NCBI GenBank assembly: GCA_001509335.1
Contig: LGGY01000128.1
Coordinates: forward strand, 1 to 25,228
Reading direction: 5' to 3'
Length of the DNA: 25,228 nt
Source of the DNA: Fidelibacterota bacterium 46_43
GTDB taxonomy: Bacteria; Fidelibacterota; Fidelibacteria; Fidelibacterales; Fidelibacteraceae
This document shows positions 17,281 through 24,854 of the stretch, one piece after another (within the stretch, counting starts at the first letter, position 1; the number at the start of each line of letters is the position of its first letter). Below the pieces are notes generated by a model that saw only the letters and a list, made by a program, of their open reading frames with translations, searched no databases and had not been told where the DNA came from. The position numbers and the translations under genes were made by a program.

Positions 17281-17355
17281 GAATATCTTTCATAGTTTGC
17301 AAAGCTAAATAAACTTCTGCAAGCTATCAATCATAGAATAATGAAGAGACGCCTC

Positions 17356-17390
17356 ACGTAAAACCGTTTTGGAAATGCTTTGCTTTACGT
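17356..17390 (+). promoter_or_regulatory. Inverted repeat upstream of aspS
   Basis: ACGTAAA (17356-17362) and TTTACGT (17384-17390) form a 7-bp inverted repeat with a 21-nt spacer. An odd dyad, AAAAC-C-GTTTT, sits inside at 17360-17370. It lies 29 nt before the aspS TTG, in the gap between the divergent tamA-like and aspS genes. It could be an operator or a 5'-leader stem. No clear promoter hexamers were found with it. Confidence 0.25.
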
Positions 17391-17409
17391 AACTTTACCC
17401 TACAAACAT

Positions 17410-17421
17410 GGAGATACTTTG
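17410..17421 (+). promoter_or_regulatory. SD and TTG start of aspS
   Basis: GGAG (17410-17413), a 5-nt spacer and TTG (17419-17421) set the aspS start. Translation then opens N-L-K-R-T-H-R, where bacterial AspRS normally begins. An upstream in-frame TTG at 17380 has no ribosome site. Confidence 0.75.
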
Positions 17422-19191
17422 AACTTAAAGCGTACACACCGATGCCACGAATTGAATGAGTCCCTGGTTGGACAAACCGTCATTGTCAATGGCTGGATAA
17501 ATACCCGGAGGGATTTGGGAGGTATCTATTTTCTGGATGTCCGGGATCGTTATGGACTGATTCAGGTCCGAGTTGGAACAGAGTTACCGGAAACCCTTCG
17601 GGAAAGGGTACGCAAAATGACGCCTGAAGATGTGATTGCCGTGAAAGGTCAACTTGCACTGCGGCCTGAGGATGCCATCAACCCCAAAATGGCTTCCGGC
17701 ACCCTGGAATTGCTGGCTGAAGAGGTTGAACTTTTAAACAAAGCCAAAACACCTCCTTTTGAAATCACCCGCCGTGAAACAGGAAGTGAAGATTTAAGAC
17801 TCAAATACCGGTATCTGGATTTAAGAACCCAGACAATGCAAAAAAATATCTTGTTGCGACATGAAACAGGCAAGGCTGTCAGGCAATTTTTAAACGATGA
17901 AGATTTCCTTGAAATTGAAACACCGGTTCTCATGAAATCCACTCCGGAAGGTGCCCGGGATTTTCTGGTCCCCAGCCGGCTGCACCTGGGACACTTTTAC
18001 GCCTTGCCACAGTCCCCCCAGACTTATAAACAGCTACTCATGGTTTCCGGTTTCGATAAGTATTATCAGATTGTCAAATGTTTCCGGGATGAAGACCTCC
18101 GGGCAGACCGCCAGCCGGAATTTACCCAGATTGATATTGAAATGAGTTTTGTGGATGAACCGGATGTGAGGGATGTGGGAGAACGCTTGCTGGCCGCTGT
18201 GATGAAAGCCGTAAAGAATATCGACCTGCCCCTGCCCCTGCCTGTCTATTCTTATCAGGATGCCATGGAAACCTATGGGACTGACAAGCCCGATACCCGC
18301 TTCGATCTGCCTCTTTTTGCCTTGGATGAAATCGCAGAAAAATCTGATTTCCAGATTTTCCGGTCCGTGCTGGCCTCCGGTGGAGTGGTTCGTGGCCTGC
18401 GGGTTCCAGGCGGGAGTGATTTATCCCGGAAACAAATAGACGGATATACAGATCTTGCCAAAAAGTACGGACTCAAAGGACTGGCATTTGTCAAGGTCGA
18501 GGAAGGTGGACTTTCAGGTGGTATTTCTAAATTTTTTAATGATTCACTGAGCAAGGAACTGATTGCAGTGTCCGGTGCGAATCCCGGGGATTTGTTATTC
18601 TTCAGTGCTGATACTTGGACCACTGCCTTAACAGCCCTGGGAGCAGTCCGTCTTCAACTGGGAAAGGATTTGAATCTGATTGAGAAGGATGTATATAAAG
18701 CACTGTGGGTCAACGACTTCCCCCTTGTTGAGCGAAGTGAGGGAGAGAACCGTTTTGTGGCTATGCACCATCCGTTTACATCTCCCAGACCTGAGGATGA
18801 AAAGCGGATGGAAACAGATCCTGAATCGGTCCGGGCCCAGGCTTATGACCTGGTGCTGAACGGCCACGAAATAGCCGGAGGCAGCATTCGTATTTACCGG
18901 GAAGTTCTTCAGGAAAAAATGTTCAGAATTCTGGGAATTTCCCATGAAGAAGCCCGTCAGAAGTTTGGTTTCCTGCTGGACGCTTTTCAATACGGTGCTC
19001 CACCCCATGGTGGGATTGCTTTTGGTTTTGACCGGCTGGTGATGATTCTGGCAGGGGCAGACTCCATCCGCGAGGTCATTGCTTTTCCAAAAACTACCAC
19101 TGCCCAGTCACCAATGGATAATGCCCCCGATGTGGTGGACGAAAAACAGCTGAAAGAACTCCATTTGAGAGTGGAGAGTAATGAGTATTAA
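17419..19191 (+). CDS. aspS: Aspartyl-tRNA synthetase
   Basis: Class II synthetase charging tRNA-Asp (or also tRNA-Asn if non-discriminating; the sequence does not settle this). The N-terminal OB fold carries G-W-I-N-T-R-R-D-L-G-G-I-Y-F-L-D-V-R-D-R. Motif 2 is F-R-D-E-D-L-R-A-D-R-Q-P-E-F (about 221-236), the bacterial GAD insertion lies in the middle third, and motif 3 is G-G-I-A-F-G-F-D-R (about 530-538) followed by F-P-K-T-T-T-A-Q. From TTG 17419 it is 590 residues, the usual bacterial length. The last codons, about R-V-E-S-N-E-Y, lie inside the left arm of the heptad element that follows, so the C-terminal tail appears to be element-derived. Transcribed away from the tamA-like gene with a 147-nt gap. 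Confidence 0.93.
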   Translation: MNLKRTHRCHELNESLVGQTVIVNGWINTRRDLGGIYFLDVRDRYGLIQVRVGTELPETLRERVRKMTPEDVIAVKGQLALRPEDAINPKMASGTLELLAEEVELLNKAKTPPFEITRRETGSEDLRLKYRYLDLRTQTMQKNILLRHETGKAVRQFLNDEDFLEIETPVLMKSTPEGARDFLVPSRLHLGHFYALPQSPQTYKQLLMVSGFDKYYQIVKCFRDEDLRADRQPEFTQIDIEMSFVDEPDVRDVGERLLAAVMKAVKNIDLPLPLPVYSYQDAMETYGTDKPDTRFDLPLFALDEIAEKSDFQIFRSVLASGGVVRGLRVPGGSDLSRKQIDGYTDLAKKYGLKGLAFVKVEEGGLSGGISKFFNDSLSKELIAVSGANPGDLLFFSADTWTTALTALGAVRLQLGKDLNLIEKDVYKALWVNDFPLVERSEGENRFVAMHHPFTSPRPEDEKRMETDPESVRAQAYDLVLNGHEIAGGSIRIYREVLQEKMFRILGISHEEARQKFGFLLDAFQYGAPPHGGIAFGFDRLVMILAGADSIREVIAFPKTTTAQSPMDNAPDVVDEKQLKELHLRVESNEY

Positions 19192-19366
19192 GTTTGAGTG
19201 TTGAGTTGAGAGTTTGGTTGTGTGGGTCAATGCTTGCTCCTCATCCGGTAATGCGTGACACGTAACAAGACGGCTCCGGAATCTGCATGCCCAGGAAGCC
19301 ACACAATAACCAGCATTTAAAACACACCACTTTCGACTTTCGACTTTTGACTGCCGACTGCCGACT
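19170..19366. repeat. 197-bp element with inverted 7-bp-phased arms
   Basis: The left arm has AGT at 19170, 19177, 19184, 19191, 19197, 19204 and 19211: a 7-nt period with one 6-nt step and four degenerate bases per unit. The right arm has ACT at 19329, 19336, 19343, 19350, 19357 and 19364, exactly every 7 nt (ACTTTCG twice, ACTTTTG, ACTGCCG twice). ACT is AGT on the other strand, so the arms are inverted relative to each other. Just inside is an 8-bp inverted repeat, TTGTGTGG (19218-19225) and CCACACAA (19299-19306). The left arm reaches the last codons and stop of aspS; the right arm ends 6 nt before the phosphatase ATG. There is no transposase and no gene inside. It resembles heptanucleotide STRR repeats known from cyanobacteria, but paired and inverted. 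Confidence 0.7.
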
Positions 19367-19372
19367 AATATC

Positions 19373-20005
19373 ATGCGCCATCTCATTCTTGGTGACATCC
19401 ACGGGCAGTACGATGCCCTGATCCGTGTCCTGAAGAAAGCGGATTATGATCCGAATGGGGATTGTCTGTATTGTGTAGGAGATTTGACGGATCGCGGTCC
19501 TGATTCGGCGAAGGTTTTGGATTTTTGTATCAAACACAAGGTTTTATCAGTCCGCGGGAATCATGATATGTGGTTTTTGGATTATATAACCCGGGGCCAT
19601 GCTCCCAAGATCTGGCTCAGTCAGGGTGGTTATGAGACCCTCTCTTCCTGGCATCAGGAATCTCTGTCCCGGGAAGAAGTGCTGGATTATTACCAAAACA
19701 TGCCTTATTACCGTGAACTTCATCTCGGAGGATTGTCCATCGCTGTATTTCATGGAGGGATCACACCGGAAGTACCGATGAAAGACCAGGACACTGAAGT
19801 CCTAACATGGGATCGCTATTTCTGGGTGTTTGAACAGGCCCCAAAATTACCTTATGACCGGTATTTTCTGGGACACACAGCCCTGAGGGGTTCAGCAGAA
19901 AAAAATAAATACAATGTGATCAATCTGGATACCGGTGCCGGATATAACCGGATCCTAACAGCGATGGATATGGTAACGCTGGAAAAGTATGAAGTGAATG
20001 TATAA
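19373..20005 (+). CDS. PPP-family serine/threonine or nucleotide metallophosphatase
   Basis: A calcineurin-like metallophosphoesterase of the PPP (lambda phosphatase, PrpA, ApaH) type. G-D-I-H-G at residues 7-11, G-D-L-T-D-R-G at 36-42 and R-G-N-H-D at 61-65 are the dinuclear metal and catalytic motifs. Two later histidines fit the family, in V-F-H-G-G and F-L-G-H-T. At 210 residues it has the size of lambda-type phosphatases, shorter than ApaH, so phosphoprotein phosphatase is favoured. ATG 19373 is the only good start because G-D-I-H-G follows at once. No Shine-Dalgarno sequence is visible; the upstream bases are the end of the heptad repeat. It may depend on read-through from aspS or on leaderless-like initiation. 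No kinase is nearby. Confidence 0.88.
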   Translation: MRHLILGDIHGQYDALIRVLKKADYDPNGDCLYCVGDLTDRGPDSAKVLDFCIKHKVLSVRGNHDMWFLDYITRGHAPKIWLSQGGYETLSSWHQESLSREEVLDYYQNMPYYRELHLGGLSIAVFHGGITPEVPMKDQDTEVLTWDRYFWVFEQAPKLPYDRYFLGHTALRGSAEKNKYNVINLDTGAGYNRILTAMDMVTLEKYEVNV

Positions 20006-20167
20006 TTTTAAGTTGAATCACCGTTCAATGTAGTTTCTTTAATCAAAAATTATAAAAAAAGCGATTTAAGATGTCATATGTTATTTGATGAGCATAGGAA
20101 TATCAGGATGAAGAGGACTCATTCAATGATTTTATGATTTATTTTTTCGAATAAAATAGTTATCTGT

Positions 20168-20317
20168 TCATCCGATACCGACCAATACAAGAATATTTCC
20201 GAACAATATATGCCCGGTCAGGGTTTCAACGGGTATCACACCAGTAAAAACCAGTATGGCAAAAAGCAGCGCAAGGATCATCACGACGATAAATAACCCC
20301 GCTTTGACTTTTTCCAT
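20168..20317 (-). CDS. 49-residue membrane peptide downstream of the antiporter gene
   Basis: An unrecognised small frame beginning M-E-K-V-K-A-G, with hydrophobic segments at about 7-26 and 33-49 and a short polar turn (P-V-E-T-L-T-G-H) between; the peptide ends at the second segment. It follows the antiporter stop by 67 nt on the same strand and is probably in the same transcript. A longer version starting at 20380 is possible but begins in poorly spaced sequence. The ribosome site (GAGAAAAG) is weak. A role as a small antiporter-associated subunit is only inferred from position. The adjoining 20006-20167 is AT-rich with no gene or clear terminator. Confidence 0.45.
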   Translation of the reverse strand: MEKVKAGLFIVVMILALLFAILVFTGVIPVETLTGHILFGNILVLVGIG

Positions 20318-20384
20318 ACTTTTCTCATGCTGAACAAGCATAAGGTTGCATAGAACAAAAATCGAACAATTAGTATGCAAAGAT

Positions 20385-21791
20385 TTATATACCGGAAAAA
20401 CCCAGAATCAGATATCCCAGCAGAGCGAGTGCCGCATAACTTACCACGTAAGGAAGCTGCGTACGGATATGGTCCATCACGTCGCATCCGGTGGTAGTAC
20501 AACTCATGATGGTGGTGTCTGAAATCGGGGAAGCATGATCCCCAAAAATGCTGCCACCGAAAACCGAGGCCGAAATCAGTGCTACGGACATATCCATAGT
20601 CAGTGCCATGGGCATGGCTACAGGCATCATGACGGCCATGGTGCCCATGGAAGAACCGGTGGAAAAACTGATGATGCAGCTGAAAAGAAAAATCAGTGCC
20701 GGTAAAAGGGCCGGTGTTAAAAATCCAGCAAAGACTTCCGCCAGGTAAGGTCCGGTCCCCAACATTTTTACAACGCTCCCCATAGAAAAAGCAAAAATAA
20801 GAATCGAGCCCACATTCAGCATGCTTCCGGCACCATAAAAAAGATGTTTCATAAAGGCTTTGTAATGAAATATTCCCTGGCTTCTGTACAAAATGTACGA
20901 TGTCAGCAGGCTGACAATACATCCCCATAGTATGCTTCGCATGCCGTCTCCTTCTATCAGGCTGCCTTTTCCTGTAATGAATAAGCCTGCCAGGATGACA
21001 CATACCATGGTCACAATGGGTATGATCAGATTTTTTACGGGTGAGGGTGTCATATTCCGGTTTTCTGATTCCATCAGGTTTTGCCGGTCAAGATCGGCAT
21101 CCAGCATCCCGGTGGTATCCGCCCGGTTTTCGGCTTTTTTCATTACCTTGAAATCAAAGCCTGTATAAATCAGAATCGGCAAAAAAAATACAGCCAGGAT
21201 GGCATACAGATTCAGGGGAATGCTTTGGATCATCACCTGAGTGGCATCGGGAATTCCCTGAGCCTGTATGAGTCCGATCATAAAGGCTCCCCAGCCGCTG
21301 AGAGGTATCAACACGCACACGGGCGTAGAAGTGGAATGGACGATAAAAGAGCTTTTTTCATGGGGAACTTTCAAGGCATCGTTCACAGGTCGGGTGATGG
21401 CTCCTGTAAGGAGTGTGCTGAGTGTTCCCGATGTAAATACCAGCAGACCCGTAAACCAGGTAAACATATTTGCGGTTCGCTTTGTAGTGATTATGCCACG
21501 ATGCCGGACCATGGATTCTACAAAACCGTTGATGCCGCCACTCTGTTCAATCAGATGGATGAGAGCTCCAATCAGCAAAACACTGATGATGACAATGGTG
21601 TTATCTGCATCGGCAAAGACCTGAATAAAGGACATGAAAGTAGCGTCCAATCCACTGATGATTTTCAAATCACTAAGGATAAAATATCCGCTGAAACAAC
21701 CGGTGAAGAGGGCAATAAACACATCTTTTGTATAGAGTGCCAGGAGGATGGCGATGAGGGGTGGGAGAACGGACAAAAAACCATATTCCAT
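20385..21791 (-). CDS. nhaC: NhaC-family Na+/H+ antiporter
   Basis: A 468-residue polytopic inner-membrane protein with roughly eleven to twelve hydrophobic helices. The C-terminal half carries the family hallmark region F-S-T-G-S-S-M-G-T-M followed by G-G-S-I-F-G-D-H-A-S-P-I-S-D-T-T-I-M-S. A charged cytoplasmic loop (about 220-250) separates the halves. The family exchanges cations for protons, and some members move organic anions, so the substrate could be linked to the two enzymes encoded just upstream. The gene begins 26 nt after the PLP-enzyme stop, with AGAGAG before its ATG. Confidence 0.85.
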   Translation of the reverse strand: MEYGFLSVLPPLIAILLALYTKDVFIALFTGCFSGYFILSDLKIISGLDATFMSFIQVFADADNTIVIISVLLIGALIHLIEQSGGINGFVESMVRHRGIITTKRTANMFTWFTGLLVFTSGTLSTLLTGAITRPVNDALKVPHEKSSFIVHSTSTPVCVLIPLSGWGAFMIGLIQAQGIPDATQVMIQSIPLNLYAILAVFFLPILIYTGFDFKVMKKAENRADTTGMLDADLDRQNLMESENRNMTPSPVKNLIIPIVTMVCVILAGLFITGKGSLIEGDGMRSILWGCIVSLLTSYILYRSQGIFHYKAFMKHLFYGAGSMLNVGSILIFAFSMGSVVKMLGTGPYLAEVFAGFLTPALLPALIFLFSCIISFSTGSSMGTMAVMMPVAMPMALTMDMSVALISASVFGGSIFGDHASPISDTTIMSCTTTGCDVMDHIRTQLPYVVSYAALALLGYLILGFSGI

Positions 21792-21817
21792 GAAAAACTC
21801 TCTGTTAAGGGATTGTA

Positions 21818-22921
21818 TTAGAGACTTCGATCAATGCATTCAAGAAAGGCGTTAATATCTTCCTGCGAATGGGCGCTGGAGAGGGCAAAGCGGAAATAGC
21901 CTTCTTTAGGACCGCCCGGGTAGAAAATGTACGTAGGATAGATTCTTGCGTCCTGAAGGTTTTTCTTCAATTTTGCTGTCTGCTCCGGAGTGTCAAAAAG
22001 GACAGGAATTGTGGGTGTGGGCGTGAGGGGGAGAGAAAACCCTTTTTCTGACAGATATTGTTTCACTTTCAGACTCATGTCTTGTAAAGTGTGAACTTTT
22101 TCTGGTGAACGATCGATGATGTCAATGGCTTTCATGCCGGCGGCGCAGAGTGGCAGAGGAAAAGCTGAACTCCCCTGATAGACATGGGCTGCGCAACGGA
22201 TCGATTCAATCCACCGTTTTCCTCCGGCGATATACCCACCGTAGGTACCAAATGCCTTGCTTAAAGTACCTGAAATAAGGTAGTGGTCTGAACACAGTTT
22301 AAAATGTTCACGGATTCCCCGTCCTGTGTAGCCTAAAACCCCGGCAGTATGGGCTTCGTCCACCAAAAGCATCCCCTTGTATTCTTTTGCGATCTGCGCG
22401 TAGCGGTCTGCCGGAACAATCGGGCTGTATACGGACCCCGTTCCTTCGGTGACAATCAGAAAACGGTTTTTGTCAGAAGGGAGTTTTTTGACTTCCTTTT
22501 CGATATAATCCGCATCCATGTGGGGATAAATCATAGTATTCATACGGGCTACAGCCGTTCCGTTCCAAATACAGGGGTGACATTTTTCGTCGATAAATAC
22601 CATGTCGAAATCGTGCCTTAATCCCTGAAATAATGCAATATTTGCCAGATACCCGGTAGGGAGGAGCAGGGCATCTTCCAGATTGAAAAAGTGTGCCAGA
22701 TCCCGCTCAAGCTTCAAGTGTAAGGGATGGTTGCCTGTTGTGCACCTGGAGCCGCCGCTGTTTATCCCATATATCCGGGACGCTTCATCCATGGCATTCA
22801 TGATTTCAGGATGCCAGGAAAGCCGGTGGTAGTCATATCCTCCAAAAAAAAGGTAAACATTTCCATCATAATCCACGTGTGTGGGATCAACGGCCTGTAA
22901 AACGGGGACACTTTTATTCAT
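21818..22921 (-). CDS. Alpha-oxoamine-synthase-like PLP enzyme (BioF/Kbl family)
   Basis: A fold-type I PLP enzyme of the family that includes 8-amino-7-oxononanoate synthase, 2-amino-3-ketobutyrate CoA ligase and serine palmitoyltransferase. N-S-G-G-S-R-C-T-T-G-N (54-64) is the family substrate loop. His115 should stack on the PLP ring, D188-E-A-H191 binds the ring, and K222 in S-G-T-L-S-K-A-F-G-T-Y-G-G-Y is the Schiff-base lysine. At 367 residues it is shorter than the usual 390-400, and the His115 context is C-H-P-C rather than the typical N-H-A-S, so it is a divergent member. Context (epimerase 3 nt upstream, antiporter 26 nt downstream, no bio genes) argues against biotin synthesis. It may condense an amino acid with an acyl-CoA; the substrate is unknown. 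Confidence 0.8.
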   Translation of the reverse strand: MNKSVPVLQAVDPTHVDYDGNVYLFFGGYDYHRLSWHPEIMNAMDEASRIYGINSGGSRCTTGNHPLHLKLERDLAHFFNLEDALLLPTGYLANIALFQGLRHDFDMVFIDEKCHPCIWNGTAVARMNTMIYPHMDADYIEKEVKKLPSDKNRFLIVTEGTGSVYSPIVPADRYAQIAKEYKGMLLVDEAHTAGVLGYTGRGIREHFKLCSDHYLISGTLSKAFGTYGGYIAGGKRWIESIRCAAHVYQGSSAFPLPLCAAGMKAIDIIDRSPEKVHTLQDMSLKVKQYLSEKGFSLPLTPTPTIPVLFDTPEQTAKLKKNLQDARIYPTYIFYPGGPKEGYFRFALSSAHSQEDINAFLECIDRSL

Positions 22922-22924
22922 GGG

Positions 22925-24046
22925 TTATATTTTCTCCCTGCTGAGCTTTTTGATGAAATCCGGTTCAGGAGAGGCTCCTATTCCCGGATCATCCGGCAAG
23001 ATAACATGACCGTTGTCAAAAACAGCCCCACCTTTGATGGGTTCGTTGACGTGTCCTTCATTGGCATCCAGATCAAAATATTTTACGGCTGAATTTGCCA
23101 TGGCAAAATGAGTGAAAGCCGTGTTTGCCAAACCCGATTCAGACATACAGCCCGTCATACAGGTGATGTAACCTGCCTGGGCAATATGGGCGATTTTGAG
23201 TCCGGCAGAGATACCGCCTGATTTGCTCAGCTTGATGTTGATCAGGGGTGCTGCCTGAGTCCTGACAATTTCCAGGGCATCCCAGGGTGAAAACACCGAT
23301 TCATCAGCCATGATGGGAATGTTTGAATGGTCTGAAACGTATTTCATTCCTTCAAAATCCCGGGCCCGGACCGGCTGTTCACAGAATTCAATATCCAGTT
23401 CTTCATAACTTTCCAGGCAACGGACGGCCGTCACCCGGTCCCAACCCTGATTCGCATCAATCCGGATTTTTACATCCGGACCGGCAGTTTCCCGGATAGC
23501 TCTCAATCGCTTTAAATCATCCTCAATGGAGATACCCACCTTGGTTTTGATCATCCTGAATCCTTTATTCAGAATTTTTTTTGTTTTGTCCGCCGCTTCT
23601 TCAGCGGTCCCGATCCCAATGGTCAAATCTGTTTCCACAGGGCGTCGAGTTCCTCCAAGATAGGCGTACAGAGGCAATCCTGCTGCCTGTGACGCGATAT
23701 CATACAGAGCCATATCAAATGCGGAACGAATCGTTGTATTAAATGGCAGCCAGGCTTCCATTTCTTCGGTCCGGGCCATTACCTCCAGAGGATTTTTTCC
23801 CAAAAGCACTTCCCGGAGTTCAACTGCTGCGGCAAAATTGATGCCCTGGGTTTCTCCGACAATCGCCCTGAACGGACTCGCTTCGCCCCAGCCCGTGAGC
23901 CCCTCGTTGGTTTTGATTTCCACAAGCACATTCTTCGCACCACTCAGGCTCATGGTGGCAATCTTAAAGACTTCCTCCGTTTCTATATTGAAGGGGTAAA
24001 TGTTAATTTTATCAATCTTCATGGCAGGATACATACATTCACTCAT
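22925..24046 (-). CDS. Enolase-superfamily epimerase, dipeptide-epimerase-like
   Basis: A muconate-lactonizing-enzyme subgroup member of 373 residues. The capping domain is followed by a barrel with the K167-T-K169 acid/base motif, metal ligands D198 (I-D-A-N-Q-G-W), E223 (C-E-Q-P) and D248 (A-D-E-S), the second catalytic lysine in N-I-K-L-S-K-S-G-G (270-278), and a C-M-S-E-S-G / D-L-D end as in L-Ala-D/L-Glu epimerases. These act on murein-derived or other dipeptides in the cytoplasm. Exact specificity (L-Ala-Glu, hydrophobic dipeptides, or N-acyl amino acids) cannot be read. ATG 24046 is chosen because GTGAGG lies 7 nt upstream; an internal ATG at 24022 has no ribosome site. It is first in a tight unit with the PLP enzyme and antiporter. 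Confidence 0.82.
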   Translation of the reverse strand: MSECMYPAMKIDKINIYPFNIETEEVFKIATMSLSGAKNVLVEIKTNEGLTGWGEASPFRAIVGETQGINFAAAVELREVLLGKNPLEVMARTEEMEAWLPFNTTIRSAFDMALYDIASQAAGLPLYAYLGGTRRPVETDLTIGIGTAEEAADKTKKILNKGFRMIKTKVGISIEDDLKRLRAIRETAGPDVKIRIDANQGWDRVTAVRCLESYEELDIEFCEQPVRARDFEGMKYVSDHSNIPIMADESVFSPWDALEIVRTQAAPLINIKLSKSGGISAGLKIAHIAQAGYITCMTGCMSESGLANTAFTHFAMANSAVKYFDLDANEGHVNEPIKGGAVFDNGHVILPDDPGIGASPEPDFIKKLSREKI

Positions 24047-24136
24047 GGCAAAACCTCACTATTTATTGTCGGGTTGGTCGTATTAAAAGTTAGAAAAGTG
24101 TCTACTCAGGAACAAGGGACATTCTTTGATATCACT

Positions 24137-24664
24137 CTATGGTTTTTCTACCTGAAGCAGATTTAGTATTTTTCCAAAATAAATTCGATGATAATCGTTC
24201 TCCTGATATTTTGTATGGATAAAATCCTCGAGAAAAAGCTTTGGGTCCATGTCCTGTTCATATATTTTCCGGCACTCAATGATCAGTTCAGCTTCTTCAA
24301 AAGAGGGAGCGTTCACAAAATCTGAAGCACAGGGTGTAAGGACAGTTTTGGCAATTTTGTCTTCATCACGGCCTGAATGGGATCCGAGGTATGAAAGATC
24401 CTCCCGATATTTCTCCGAAAAGGCACACAGGGTAAAATCATTGTATTTGTTCATGAAATGATAGGTATGACGTGTAGGCCGGACCACTACCTGGGCGAAG
24501 GGGACAGACCACATAATGCCAAGACTTCCCCAGGAGATGGTCATGCTGTTGAAATCCCCTTTGTCAAAATCACCGGCACTCAATAAAAACCACTGATCAT
24601 CCCACAAGGAAAAAATTTTTGAATCAAATGCTTTGATATCGATTCTCTTTAAGTCTTTTTTCAT
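24137..24664 (-). CDS. Flavin-reductase-like FMN-binding protein
   Basis: A 175-residue protein of the flavin reductase/flavoredoxin split-barrel family. F-N-S-M-T-I-S-W-G-S-L-G and the following P-F-A-Q-V-V-V-R-P-T-R-H-T-Y match the FMN-binding core, and L-G-S-H-S-G-R-D-E-D-K is the usual helix after the flavin site. It probably binds FMN and serves as a small electron carrier or reductase. AAGGAT six bases before the ATG is a good ribosome site. It precedes the epimerase gene by 90 nt on the same strand and could share a transcript, but the gap is wide enough for a separate promoter. It is divergent from the gene at 24855. Confidence 0.82.
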   Translation of the reverse strand: MKKDLKRIDIKAFDSKIFSLWDDQWFLLSAGDFDKGDFNSMTISWGSLGIMWSVPFAQVVVRPTRHTYHFMNKYNDFTLCAFSEKYREDLSYLGSHSGRDEDKIAKTVLTPCASDFVNAPSFEEAELIIECRKIYEQDMDPKLFLEDFIHTKYQENDYHRIYFGKILNLLQVEKP

Positions 24665-24801
24665 AAGGTATCCTTCAATTTTTTTATTGGTAAAATTTAA
24701 GTGTTTAAAATGATAAATAAAGGACTGAATCCCCCGAAATCATGCGAATGCTGGTTTTATATCTTTCATGAAACCCTTAAATTGTTGTCGTGAATTTTCT
24801 A

Positions 24802-24813
24802 TGATACGTATCA
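24802..24813. promoter_or_regulatory. 12-bp perfect palindrome in a divergent intergenic region
   Basis: TGATACGTATCA is perfectly self-complementary. It sits 41 nt before the start of the + strand gene and 137 nt before the flavin-reductase-like start. It could be an operator for a dimeric repressor. Nothing else in 24665-24854 was recognised, and no regulator gene is adjacent. Confidence 0.3.
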
Positions 24814-24854
24814 ATAAATAAACATGCCATGATAACATTTGAAAAGCAGGTGTG

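Noticed and set aside
17380..17418. Longer aspS starting at the TTG at 17380
   Set aside because: No SD there; GGAG plus 5 nt before TTG 17419 and AspRS family length favour the shorter form.
19329..19366. CRISPR-like array
   Set aside because: Units are 7 bp without spacers and there are no cas genes; it is a tandem heptad repeat.
20281..21003. 240-codon open frame on the minus strand, out of frame with nhaC
   Set aside because: It lies almost wholly within the nhaC gene in another frame; composition is His/Arg/Cys-rich with no recognisable domain, while the nhaC frame carries the family motifs.
21081..21821. 246-codon open frame on the plus strand across nhaC
   Set aside because: Antisense to a well-supported transporter gene, low-complexity polar composition, no domain.
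21818..22921. Calling the PLP enzyme bioF or kbl
   Set aside because: No biotin genes and no threonine dehydrogenase nearby; shorter length and altered histidine loop make a specific name unsafe.
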